Shown here: piece after piece, positions 8,619 to 16,236 of the stretch
Position numbering within the stretch: the stretch's first letter is position 1
Layout: the number at the start of each line of letters is the position of its first letter
From: SIG603 sp963621245
Lineage (GTDB): Bacteria > Bacillota > Clostridia > Oscillospirales > Acutalibacteraceae
Assembly (NCBI GenBank): GCA_963621245.1
Contig: CAVFCW010000002.1
Coordinates: 169,532 to 233,531 of the forward strand
Length of the DNA: 64,000 bases
Direction: 5' to 3'
Translations under genes and position numbers: made by a program
Notes under the pieces: generated by a model
Databases searched by the model: none
Told to the model about the DNA's origin: nothing
The model's input: the letters and a program-made list of their open reading frames with translations, nothing else

Positions 8619-8953
8619 GGCTGAAGTACATCCCAGTGCTCTGCAAGTTTGCCGCCCTCAAGACGATAGATGTCCACCACTCGGCATCTCGTATTTCCCT
8701 CGGGATCGACATTTTTGAGGTAAACCGCAACCATATCATTCTCGGCAATCATCATTTTGATGTTGAGGCAGAATGTGGGGTCGCCTACAAATTTATCGGC
8801 AAATGCGTTTTTCAAACCATCTCTGCCCTGTTCAACACCGGGGTTGTGCTGAACATAATCTTCCTTAACGTATTTATCGGCAGCTTCAACGATATGATCG
8901 TTGAAAAATTCCTGATAAAACTTTTTTATTATCTCTTTATTTCTCTGTTCCAT
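8612..8953 (-). CDS. SnoaL/NTF2-like fold protein
   Basis: A 113-residue protein of the SnoaL-like (NTF2 superfamily) cone fold: an N-terminal helix pair (NKEIIKKFYQEFFN), YVQHNPGV, and an ending strand with W near the C-terminus (LAEHWDVLQ). Family members act as small isomerases, cyclases or ligand binders. The H-N-P and terminal W-D positions typical of the ester-cyclase group are present. It sits between the FAD enzyme and the MFS gene in one operon, so a role in binding or isomerising the same small molecule is likely, but this is inference. Confidence 0.75.
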   Translation of the reverse strand: MEQRNKEIIKKFYQEFFNDHIVEAADKYVKEDYVQHNPGVEQGRDGLKNAFADKFVGDPTFCLNIKMMIAENDMVAVYLKNVDPEGNTRCRVVDIYRLEGGKLAEHWDVLQPC

Positions 8954-8980
8954 TGGTTAATTCTCCGTTTTATTTCAGAT

Positions 8981-9010
8981 GAGCAGAAGCTTAACTTACC
9001 GCTTCTGCTC
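8981..9010 (-). other. Intercistronic hairpin, 10-bp perfect stem
   Basis: GAGCAGAAGC and GCTTCTGCTC flank a 10-base loop between the FAD enzyme stop and the NTF2-like start. No T-run follows on the minus strand, so it is more likely an mRNA-stability or processing hairpin than a full terminator. Confidence 0.5.
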
Positions 9011-9025
9011 ATTTGCTTAAATTAT

Positions 9026-10477
9026 TCAGTCCTCGTCCTCAACATACTCGGCCGCACTCATACCGGCGATGCGTCCTGTGTTGACCGCAAATCCCATTGA
9101 GTTGCCCGGCAAAAGGAACATATAGCTGTCATCGTAGATGTTGCAAGCGTCAGCACCAGCGGCATAAAGACCCGGAACGGGTTCAAACTCCTTGTCGCAA
9201 GCCTCGCAGTTCTCGTTGATGCGAATTCCGCCTACGGTGCCGTATCCGCCCGGACGGATTCTTGCGGCATAGAACGGAGCTTTGACTATCGGTCTTAAAT
9301 ATCTCTTCGGCTTGAAGAACTCCTCGTCAACGCTGTCGCAGTAATCGTTGTACTCGTCAACTGTATCAACGAGATTCTCTTCATTGATGCCGGCCATTTC
9401 TGCAAGTTCCTCGATTGAATCTGCAATAAACAGACCCTTATTTCCGTTATCCTTTGCCATCTTTACGGCATCGAAGAAATCCGAAACATCAGGATCGGGA
9501 CGAACCATGCAAATGTTATCGACGCCGTTTTTGATGTAGTACTTTGCGATTGAAGAATCGATGATGCTAATGCAAGTTCTGTTCTTCTGATGAGAAACAA
9601 CGTTTGAAAGGTACGTTGAGTTCTGCATGTGATCCTCGTTCATAACACGCTTACCGTTAAGGTTAACAAGCAAGTTGGGCTGACCCATAATGTTTGCAAC
9701 GCTTCCCGGGAGATCGTCTATGCCCTCGATTGAAGCGGCTTGCTCTATTCTTACGGGAAGGTGATCCGCGCCAGCCTCCCAAGCCATACGAAGTCCATCA
9801 CCCATAATTCCGGGAATAGCAAAGTTGAACATATCCTGTCCGTGCTTATAGCCTGTTTCCTTCTCGATGAACTCCTTGTTGCATCCGGCTCCGCCCGTGC
9901 AGATGATTGCGGCTTTGCACTCTATTTCAATCTCGTTGCCGTTCTTGTCTGTTGCGAGAACTCCGGCAACCTTGCCGTCTTTCATGACGATTTTCTTTGC
10001 GGGAGTCTCAAGAAGAACCTTAACGCCAAGCTCCTGAGCTCTTGCATACAAAGCTTTATTCATAAACGATGCGGCTCTGGGGCCGATACCTGTATCCGTC
10101 TTGACAATGTGCCATGTTGGCTCCGATTTTGGGAAGTAACGGTAAGCGCCCTCAAATTCAACGCCCATATCCTCGAGCCACTCGATTGTCTCTGCCGACT
10201 GCTCAAAATAACGCTTTACAAGTCTTGCATCAACATTGTAGTGCGTGTACTCCATGAACATATTGAATGCTTTCTCGACCGTAATATCTTCCATCTGACG
10301 CTTCTGATATTTGGTGCCTATTCCCAAGGGGCCCATTCCCATATTTGCTGCGCCGCCGATTGCCGCCGCCTTCTCAAGAACGATAACCTCTGCTCCGTCC
10401 TCCGCTGCCTGAACAGCTGCCGATAAGCCTGAAGGGCCGCCCGCAATTACCACGATTTGTGTTTCATAATCTGCCAT
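9026..10477 (-). CDS. FAD-dependent oxidoreductase of the fumarate reductase flavoprotein family
   Basis: A 483-residue cytoplasmic flavoprotein. The dinucleotide loop GGPSGLSAA lies at about residues 13-21, with E at the end of the second strand (VIVLEKA) and the fumarate-reductase/succinate-dehydrogenase pattern NLNGKRVMNED in the capping region. GGYGTVGGIRIN and YAAGADACNIYDD close the FAD site. There is no signal peptide, no FMN-binding domain and no cytochrome domain, unlike secreted fumarate or urocanate reductases, so electrons must come from a soluble partner. The NuoG-GltD and NuoF-like proteins encoded downstream are obvious candidates. The substrate is probably a C=C or enone compound. 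GGTGAGG lies nine bases before the ATG. Two terminators lie upstream, so this gene starts a separate transcript from the deglycosidase operon. Confidence 0.85.
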   Translation of the reverse strand: MADYETQIVVIAGGPSGLSAAVQAAEDGAEVIVLEKAAAIGGAANMGMGPLGIGTKYQKRQMEDITVEKAFNMFMEYTHYNVDARLVKRYFEQSAETIEWLEDMGVEFEGAYRYFPKSEPTWHIVKTDTGIGPRAASFMNKALYARAQELGVKVLLETPAKKIVMKDGKVAGVLATDKNGNEIEIECKAAIICTGGAGCNKEFIEKETGYKHGQDMFNFAIPGIMGDGLRMAWEAGADHLPVRIEQAASIEGIDDLPGSVANIMGQPNLLVNLNGKRVMNEDHMQNSTYLSNVVSHQKNRTCISIIDSSIAKYYIKNGVDNICMVRPDPDVSDFFDAVKMAKDNGNKGLFIADSIEELAEMAGINEENLVDTVDEYNDYCDSVDEEFFKPKRYLRPIVKAPFYAARIRPGGYGTVGGIRINENCEACDKEFEPVPGLYAAGADACNIYDDSYMFLLPGNSMGFAVNTGRIAGMSAAEYVEDED

Positions 10478-10614
10478 GTTTTTATCCTCACCTTTCTTGA
10501 TATAAATCTCTTAGATTTGTCTCAATTTTAGCTTGTTTTCGTTAAATCAAATACAATTTATTAATCCAAAGTGCGTTTCTTTTTTATCCTGTTGTTAAGT
10601 TTTCAAAAAAATTA
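10478..10614. other. Gene-free upstream region of the FAD oxidoreductase operon
   Basis: AT-rich stretch with no convincing ORF. It should hold the promoter of the FAD oxidoreductase operon, but no consensus -35/-10 pair was seen on the minus strand; TAAAAT near 10530 is only a weak -10 candidate. Confidence 0.3.
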
Positions 10615-10649
10615 GGGCAAAAAAGCCATTAGCTTTTTTGCTCTTGCCC
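10615..10649 (-). terminator. Second terminator-like hairpin after the deglycosidase operon
   Basis: GGGCAAAAAAGC pairs with GCTTTTTTGC...GCCC; on the minus strand it is followed by TAATTTTTTT. The same core, GGCAAAAAAG-N6/7-CTTTTTTGCTCTT, occurs in opposite orientation at 13632-13670. Confidence 0.55.
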
Positions 10650-10690
10650 GTTTTAACGGTCAAAATTTCAACTTAATTTGAGTTTCGGTC

Positions 10691-10726
10691 AAAAAAGACA
10701 GCCTCCTAAAAGGAAGCTGTCTTTTT
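10691..10726 (-). terminator. Bidirectional terminator ending the deglycosidase operon
   Basis: AAAAAAGACAGCCTCC-TAAAA-GGAAGCTGTCTTTTT forms a long stem with A- and T-runs on both sides. It lies about 65 bases past the stop of the alpha-subunit gene. Confidence 0.85.
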
Positions 10727-10792
10727 GATATGTGATGATATGCAAAGGTAACCTTGGGAGGAATTACCCTCATTCTCTTAATCGAAAGTCAA

Positions 10793-11848
10793 TCAGCCAT
10801 CGATGGCGCGTCTCAAAGCCTCCTGATGACGGCGAACCTGCTCAATGCTGTCAACGCCGACATCTCTTAGATGCTCTCCGCCCTCGTACTCGGAGCTCAA
10901 GAAGCCCTTGTATCCCGCTTTCTTGAATGCCTCGACAACCTCGGGAATTGCAACTGCTGTCTCGACATAGTCCTCGTGAACATTGTAGAACTTTGCGTGA
11001 GTATGGAAGATGTAATCGATGTTGTCGATAATATCCTGAGGCTCTGACCAAGAATAGGTGAAGGACATTCCGGCATACCAGCGGTCTGCGTCGTTTCCGC
11101 CGGCAGCCTCGATAGCATCGTTCATCTCTTTCATGCCGTTGGCCATGCGGTACTCCATGTTTGCCTTGCCGAGATTAAGGTCATACTTAATCTTTGTGAA
11201 GCCCTTGGCGATTCTCTGAGCGTAGCAATCGTCAACAATCTTAATGCACTCTTCGCTTGCGCCCATTCTTCTTGCCTTGTCTCTTACGACGTCGGGAATG
11301 TTCTTGCAGAAAATTCCCATGTCAGGAATAAAGCCAAAATACTTTGTGCCTGTGCGGTTGATCATCTCCATGTAACCGTCAGCCCAACCGGAATTGAGTG
11401 AGAACGGAGCGTGAACCTCAAGTCCTATTTTAACATCCATCTTCTCTGCGTAATCAAGGCTGCCTTCGATAACGTCCATAGGAGTGGAAACGAGTGTACG
11501 CAGATTGTGGAAACCGAGCAATGAAGCAAGACGAATGTCTCTCTTCATCATGTTAATCTGCTCGCCGAGGCAAAGCGTACGGTTGTCGTAAATTCTGTTC
11601 TCCAAGAAAGCGTCATAGCATGAAGGCACAAGGCCGTATTTATCAAGCCAGCCGAACCACTGAGCTCTGAATTCTTCTGTTTCAATCGGAAGCGGGAAGC
11701 GTTTGATCATCTGCTCTGCAAGAAGCTCAACGCCTGTTGCTCCTGTTTTTGCCGTTTCTCTGAGGCAGCCCTCAAGATCAAGCTTTCCGTCATAGTATTC
11801 GTCCTGATAGCTGTAAAGAGAAATACTTCTTTTAACGTCGTGACTCAT
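10793..11848 (-). CDS. C-glycoside deglycosidase alpha subunit (sugar phosphate isomerase/epimerase TIM barrel)
   Basis: A 351-residue xylose-isomerase-like TIM barrel. The metal ligands expected for this fold are present in order: Glu in GLEVHAP (about 160), Asp in FIPDMG (about 190), His in HTHAKFYNV (about 285) and Glu in LSSEYEGG (about 320). On its own the family would be called a sugar phosphate isomerase/epimerase. The call rests on the next gene, 14 bases upstream, which is the small beta-subunit-type protein that pairs with such barrels in C-glycoside deglycosidases (DgpB/DgpC and CarB/CarC types). In that reaction a 3-oxo C-glycoside is split at the C-C bond to aglycone and a keto-sugar derivative, in the cytoplasm and metal-dependently. 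Last gene of the operon. The actual substrate is not readable from the sequence. Confidence 0.75.
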   Translation of the reverse strand: MSHDVKRSISLYSYQDEYYDGKLDLEGCLRETAKTGATGVELLAEQMIKRFPLPIETEEFRAQWFGWLDKYGLVPSCYDAFLENRIYDNRTLCLGEQINMMKRDIRLASLLGFHNLRTLVSTPMDVIEGSLDYAEKMDVKIGLEVHAPFSLNSGWADGYMEMINRTGTKYFGFIPDMGIFCKNIPDVVRDKARRMGASEECIKIVDDCYAQRIAKGFTKIKYDLNLGKANMEYRMANGMKEMNDAIEAAGGNDADRWYAGMSFTYSWSEPQDIIDNIDYIFHTHAKFYNVHEDYVETAVAIPEVVEAFKKAGYKGFLSSEYEGGEHLRDVGVDSIEQVRRHQEALRRAIDG

Positions 11849-11862
11849 CGTTAAGCTCCTCC

Positions 11863-12258
11863 TTATTCAATCTCAAAATCTGCGTCGCAGTCCGCCTCAA
11901 TCTGGAACGGCATGTACGACGGTGCAATAACCTGTCTTGCGTGAATGTGATGACTTCCCTTTGCAAGTCCGCCCTCTTTTACAACAGATACAGTTGCAAA
12001 TTCGCCGAACTCCCAGCGATAGTCGGAATCGACCACCGTGCGCATCTCTTCAAGTGTGAAAGTCTCGCCATTTACTGTAAAGCGGATATCCTCTCTCTTA
12101 ACGTCCTCTCCGTCAACATTAACCTTTATGTCACGGACGATTGATAATGTGATTCCGCGGTAATACTGTGCCTTAAATCTAAACTCGTAACCTGTTACAA
12201 GTCCGTCTTTTTCTGTATTTTTAAATCCGTTGGGATCAAAAATCTGTCTTGCGGCCAT
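11863..12258 (-). CDS. C-glycoside deglycosidase beta subunit (DUF6379/CGDB family)
   Basis: A 131-residue all-beta protein with the signature features of the deglycosidase small subunit: YEFRFKAQYYRGI, VNGETFTLEEM, a W near the middle (DYRWEFG) and an acidic C-terminal tail. In known enzymes it forms an alpha-beta assembly with the TIM-barrel subunit and completes the active-site pocket. Start chosen at 12258, where GAGG precedes the ATG; the upstream extension MQIKRKRGNK lacks a ribosome site. Its position directly before the alpha-subunit gene, with a 14-base gap, supports co-assembly. This small family is specific enough that it decides the function of the whole operon. Confidence 0.75.
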   Translation of the reverse strand: MAARQIFDPNGFKNTEKDGLVTGYEFRFKAQYYRGITLSIVRDIKVNVDGEDVKREDIRFTVNGETFTLEEMRTVVDSDYRWEFGEFATVSVVKEGGLAKGSHHIHARQVIAPSYMPFQIEADCDADFEIE

Positions 12259-12302
12259 TTTATTTCCTCGCTTTCTTTTGATTTGCAAAAATCATATGGT
12301 AT

Positions 12303-12342
12303 AAGAACGTCGGAATGCCCTCTCGCCGCCGACGTTCTTTTT
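12303..12342 (-). other. Intercistronic hairpin between oxidoreductase and beta-subunit genes
   Basis: AAGAACGTCGG and CCGACGTTCTT pair perfectly (11 bp) around a 15-base loop. The T-run is on the plus side, not the coding strand, so it should not stop the operon. It may stabilise or separate the messages. Confidence 0.5.
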
Positions 12343-12355
12343 ATTTTCGAATTAA

Positions 12356-13468
12356 TCAGTCAAAGAATACTTCTTTTCCTGTCTCAGCCGACTCATAAAT
12401 TGCCTCAAGAATCTGAGTGACAACATAAGCCTGCTCAGGCTTTACGAGCGGATCTGTATCGTTGATGATGGCATTGAGCCACTGCTCCTGCTCACGAACT
12501 GCCTCAGCGGAAGCGCCGCCCTCGAAGAAGTCAACGGAAATTCCGGGAGAGATAACTTTCTCCATAAGCTGGTTGTGCTCAACGTTGTTGAAGATGAGCT
12601 CGTCTTTCGGATAGCTGCCGCCGTGGTGAATCTCGGCGCCGCCCTTTGTTCCGCAAAGAGTTGTGGAAGCCTCCATAGACTTTAGAACGTTAAGTGCCCA
12701 TGAAGCCTCGAGATAGATTGTTGCACCGTTCTTCATCTTGATGAAGCCGAATGCGGAGTCCTCAACCTCGAATGTCTTAGGATCCCAAGGGCCGAATACG
12801 TTGCCTGCGGGGCCGTCTTCCTGGCGTCCGAGCTTGTAGAATACCTGACCGGAAACGGATGCCGGCTCATAGTTGTTCATCATCCAAAGTGTGATATCGA
12901 GTGCGTGTGTTCCGATATCGATGAGGGGACCGCCGCCCTGAAGAGCCTTGTTCGGGAATACGCCCCATGTGGGGACAGCTCTTCTTCTGATTGCGTGAGC
13001 CTTAGCAAAATAGACCTCGCCGAGCTCGCCGTCCTCGCACGCTGCGTGAAGAGTCTGAGTATCGTCTCTCAAGCGGTTCTGATAACCGATTGTGAACTTC
13101 TTGCCGGACTTCTTCCAAGCGTCAATCATCTTCTTTGCGTCCGCTGTGCAGTGAGCCATAGGCTTCTCGCACATAACGTGCTTGCCTGCCTCAAAAGCTG
13201 CAACGGTAATCGGGCAGTGAGCAACGTTCGGTGTACAAACGTGAACTACGTCAATATCAAGGCTCTTGTCTTGGAGCATCTCCTTATAATCGACATAAAC
13301 CTTTGCGTCCGGTGTGCCGTAGTCCTTTGCGGCTTTCTCTGCTCTCTCGGGAATGATGTCGCAGAAAGCTACCATTTCAGCCTTATCGGACTGAGTTTTG
13401 ATAGACGGCATGTGCTTCTGATTTGCAATTCCGCCGCATCCGACGATTGCGATTCTTAATTTTTTCAT
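12356..13468 (-). CDS. Gfo/Idh/MocA-family sugar oxidoreductase (DgpA-like)
   Basis: A 370-residue NAD(P)-dependent dehydrogenase. N-terminal Rossmann loop IVGCGGIANQKH, then CEKPMAHC with the Lys of the EKP catalytic motif, and in the C-terminal domain DIGTHALDI, the D-x-x-x-H pair used for hydride transfer chemistry. As first gene of the operon with the deglycosidase subunits it fits the DgpA role: oxidising the C3 hydroxyl of the glycosyl group so that the C-C bond becomes labile. Start at 13468 is set by AAGGAG ten bases upstream. Other Gfo/Idh functions such as inositol dehydrogenase are possible from the protein alone; the context favours glycoside oxidation. Confidence 0.8.
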   Translation of the reverse strand: MKKLRIAIVGCGGIANQKHMPSIKTQSDKAEMVAFCDIIPERAEKAAKDYGTPDAKVYVDYKEMLQDKSLDIDVVHVCTPNVAHCPITVAAFEAGKHVMCEKPMAHCTADAKKMIDAWKKSGKKFTIGYQNRLRDDTQTLHAACEDGELGEVYFAKAHAIRRRAVPTWGVFPNKALQGGGPLIDIGTHALDITLWMMNNYEPASVSGQVFYKLGRQEDGPAGNVFGPWDPKTFEVEDSAFGFIKMKNGATIYLEASWALNVLKSMEASTTLCGTKGGAEIHHGGSYPKDELIFNNVEHNQLMEKVISPGISVDFFEGGASAEAVREQEQWLNAIINDTDPLVKPEQAYVVTQILEAIYESAETGKEVFFD

Positions 13469-13552
13469 GGGTTTCGCACTCCTTATATTATAATGTTTTG
13501 CCCTCTTAATTTGTATACGGTTCATTAAGTGGCGGATTTCATTTACAATTAG

Positions 13553-13558
13553 ATTATA
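13553..13558 (-). promoter_or_regulatory. Possible -10 element of the deglycosidase operon
   Basis: TATAAT on the minus strand about 85 bases before the oxidoreductase start. No -35 match at 16-18 bases, which would suit an activator-dependent promoter, for example one driven by an AraC-type protein. Confidence 0.35.
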
Positions 13559-13631
13559 TGTTTTTTGCTTCTTTCTTGCGTGCTGAGAATTTACCTGTTT
13601 TCAAAGAGTATTTAAGTTTATTTTTTTCCGA

Positions 13632-13670
13632 ATAAAAAAAAGAGCAAAAAAAGACATATCTTTTTTGCCC
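13632..13670 (-). terminator. Second terminator after the CPBP-like gene
   Basis: On the minus strand GGGCAAAAAAGATATGTCTT pairs across to TTTTTTGCTC and is followed by a run of eight T. It isolates the deglycosidase operon from the gene upstream. Confidence 0.65.
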
Positions 13671-13690
13671 TTGAATATTTGATATATACA

Positions 13691-13726
13691 AAAACTCCGA
13701 CGCATATTTTAATGCATCGGAGTTTT
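13691..13726 (-). terminator. Terminator of the CPBP-like gene
   Basis: AAAACTCCGACGCAT and ATGCATCGGAGTTTT form a stem with one mismatch ten bases after the stop at 13736, with T-rich sequence following on the minus strand. Confidence 0.75.
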
Positions 13727-13735
13727 AAGACGTTA

Positions 13736-14764
13736 TTACATTTCTTCGCGGTCACGCTTTTTGCTGTTCGGATTTCTCGAACCGCGTACATTTGTCACGA
13801 TTTCATCTTCATCGTCCCAATCAAGTCGGCGGCAACGCAAAAGATACATAACCGCTGTGAGAATGATAAGGCTCATTCCCACAATTCCGCCCGTGCTTGG
13901 GCCGACAAGATAAAACTGCGGATCTGTAACAGAATATTTATCGATGTTGATAAAATAGAATCCGTAATCATAACAGCTCAGCACACCACTCATGAAAAGA
14001 GCGGACGGAATTATGCTTCCGACTCTGAGCGCAAAATACGAGGAAATAATGCTGAGTGAAGTAAAATAGAGGAAAACAAGAACAATTCCCAACAATACAT
14101 ACTTTGCACTTCTGCCGCCTATGCAGTATCCGTTGTAGCCGAAAAATACAAGCGGAACATACCAAACACTTCTGATAATTCCGACTATCAAAGGCGCCTT
14201 AACCGTGCCGTAAATGTTTGTCAGCTTCTGAAGAAGAAATCCCGACCAGCCGAGTTCGCTTGCCAAAGTGAACACAACGGAGACGAGCGGAGCGAATAAG
14301 AATCCCATTATCGTTCTTGCGTAAAACGAACCGAGAGCCGCATTGAATTCGACTGTTTCGTCTGCCGTAGAGAGTGTTTCCTGAAGCAAATTTACGTAGC
14401 TTGTCGCCTGCAAATCGACCTTATCTCCCCCTACAAAGAAGAAATAGAAGGCTATTCCGCAAAGCACAAGCACGGGGCCGAGAAAATAAGACACCAGATA
14501 TTTAAAGATATTGTGGCGGAATTTCGGCTTTAAGCGGAAGTTTTCAAAACCCTCGCCGTTTAACATTCTCATGACAACCGAACCGGCAAGCGGCATGAGC
14601 ATCATAACGGAAACAACCGTGCTGCTCTGGGTTAAAGCGGATGCGCCCGTTATACAGCCGACAAAAATCAAAAACCAAGCCGACAAAAATGTTATAAGGA
14701 TAAAACCGACCACATTTCTGCGGTTATCGTCAAGTCCGTTTATCCATTCTTTTACTTTACTCAT
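13736..14764 (-). CDS. CPBP-type (Abi) membrane protein with degenerate protease motifs
   Basis: A 342-residue integral membrane protein with about eight hydrophobic segments and a charged cytoplasmic tail. It resembles CPBP intramembrane metalloproteases at the motif SELGWSGFLLQKL, where active members read E-E-x-x-x-R. Here the first Glu is Ser and the Arg is Ser. The second motif, normally W/F-x-x-x-H near WHLPL, reads VWYVPLVFF, so the His is Tyr. Catalysis by the known mechanism is therefore unlikely; it may be a membrane scaffold or a misfit of the family. It lies upstream of the deglycosidase operon, cut off by two terminators, and 34 bases downstream of the SGNH hydrolase gene. Confidence 0.65.
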   Translation of the reverse strand: MSKVKEWINGLDDNRRNVVGFILITFLSAWFLIFVGCITGASALTQSSTVVSVMMLMPLAGSVVMRMLNGEGFENFRLKPKFRHNIFKYLVSYFLGPVLVLCGIAFYFFFVGGDKVDLQATSYVNLLQETLSTADETVEFNAALGSFYARTIMGFLFAPLVSVVFTLASELGWSGFLLQKLTNIYGTVKAPLIVGIIRSVWYVPLVFFGYNGYCIGGRSAKYVLLGIVLVFLYFTSLSIISSYFALRVGSIIPSALFMSGVLSCYDYGFYFINIDKYSVTDPQFYLVGPSTGGIVGMSLIILTAVMYLLRCRRLDWDDEDEIVTNVRGSRNPNSKKRDREEM

Positions 14765-14798
14765 TGTGAAAAATACCTTTCAAATCAGAAATTAGAGC

Positions 14799-15965
14799 TT
14801 ACTTAAAAAGCTCGTCAAACACTGCGTCTGCCATTGCCTTATAAGCCTTGTCGGACGGGTGAAGATGATCGCCGCTGTCGAAGCCGTCGGCAAATTTTCT
14901 CTCGTCGCTCGGATCGGCTACGGCTTTTGCAAAATCGATGCAACCGTCAAATTTGTCGGAAGAACTGATAAGATCGTTATATTCGTTCTTTATCTCCTCA
15001 CGGAACTCGGCGTAAGTTCTCCAGCCCAAAATCGGCAAAAGCGTTCCACCGTAAACCTTAAGACCCAATTCACGACATTTTTTGATGTACAGATTTTCAA
15101 CGGCGTCAGCCATTTCTTTTGCCGTCGGCAAATCCGACATAGGTCTGAAGCGGTTAACTTCTTCGCCCACAGGGTGGATAATATCGTTGATACCGTGCTG
15201 GATTATCGCCGTGTCCGCACCCGAAACCTCAAACTCGTGAAGTCGCTTTTCGCCCTTCATGCCGTAAGAGACATACGTGATGCAGTCGTACTCCCGCAAA
15301 ATTCTCGTGCCGCTTGCGGCTCTTCTTATCACGGAAACATCTCTCACGCCGTCACGCCACAAACGCATGGAGAGGTAATCGGGCCATGACTGCGCAGTGA
15401 TGGAATCGCCGAAACAAATAAGCGCGTGATTTTTCTCTTCGGTGAAAATATCAACCTCACTCACGAAATAGACCCACGAAAAAGCTTTGGATAAATTCGG
15501 ATCGAACTCCGCTTTTTCCGATTCGTCGCCGTAAGCATAAAATCCCTTTGAGACGGGGCCCGTTATTCTCGTACCCGCATTCATCTGAGTGTAATCAGCA
15601 AAGTACATCGTCACGCCCAGTCTCTCCCCCGCCGTGACGGAAAAAGGAACTTCGTCCGTAAGAACTTCTTCGCCCGCTTTTATCTCAAACGAAAAATCTC
15701 CGTTCAGACTTACGGCTGTGTTGGTACTTAAATCGATTCCCGCATCTGAAGCCGCTTTTGCGATGAAAAGCTTTGAAATCTTAATGCTCTCGGTTCCCGT
15801 GATATTTGAGAGACGAATTCTTATTTTGTCCCCCGAAAACACACATTTAAACGGATAACGAATTGTGAGATCCTTTGCAAAAGTTGCAGGATGTCTGTCG
15901 CTGGTCGAAATTGCGTTGCCCCAAACGGCAACCCACTTTGAGAACTGCTTGTCGTTATTTGTCAT
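14799..15965 (-). CDS. SGNH/GDSL-family esterase with N-terminal beta domain
   Basis: 388 residues. Residues about 1-180 form a beta-rich accessory domain. The SGNH hydrolase follows with block I FGDSITAQ (nucleophile Ser), the block III motif GINDI and the terminal catalytic pair GDHLHPSDKAY (Asp and His). No signal peptide is seen, so it acts inside the cell. Members of this layout in gut Firmicutes are acyl or carbohydrate esterases; the substrate is unknown. Start set at 15965 because AGGAGTG lies upstream; the longer frame to 16082 has no ribosome site. It is followed at 34 bases by the CPBP-like gene, probably one transcript. Confidence 0.8.
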   Translation of the reverse strand: MTNNDKQFSKWVAVWGNAISTSDRHPATFAKDLTIRYPFKCVFSGDKIRIRLSNITGTESIKISKLFIAKAASDAGIDLSTNTAVSLNGDFSFEIKAGEEVLTDEVPFSVTAGERLGVTMYFADYTQMNAGTRITGPVSKGFYAYGDESEKAEFDPNLSKAFSWVYFVSEVDIFTEEKNHALICFGDSITAQSWPDYLSMRLWRDGVRDVSVIRRAASGTRILREYDCITYVSYGMKGEKRLHEFEVSGADTAIIQHGINDIIHPVGEEVNRFRPMSDLPTAKEMADAVENLYIKKCRELGLKVYGGTLLPILGWRTYAEFREEIKNEYNDLISSSDKFDGCIDFAKAVADPSDERKFADGFDSGDHLHPSDKAYKAMADAVFDELFK

Positions 15966-16236
15966 AAGGCCACTCCTATTCTTTCTTAACCCGGTAATTA
16001 TACCATATACAATTTTATTTTTAAAGTTTTTATTGACGAAAGTCTTTAATTTGGTATGAACAAAAGCTTTAAAAGCACGCAAAATAAGCCTTGATTATCC
16101 CGTTTTTGTCGGATTTGTTTTCGTTCTTCAAAAAGCTATGCAAAATTTTTAATTTCTGATGATTTTTATTGACATTTATGATACAATATTCTTGAAAGTG
16201 ATTCCGACTTACTTTGATTAATAATGAGGTAATATT

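Noticed and set aside
16083..16236. TTGACA near 16172 as promoter of the S51 peptidase gene
   Set aside because: No -10 box at a 16-18 base distance; TACAAT follows after only seven bases.
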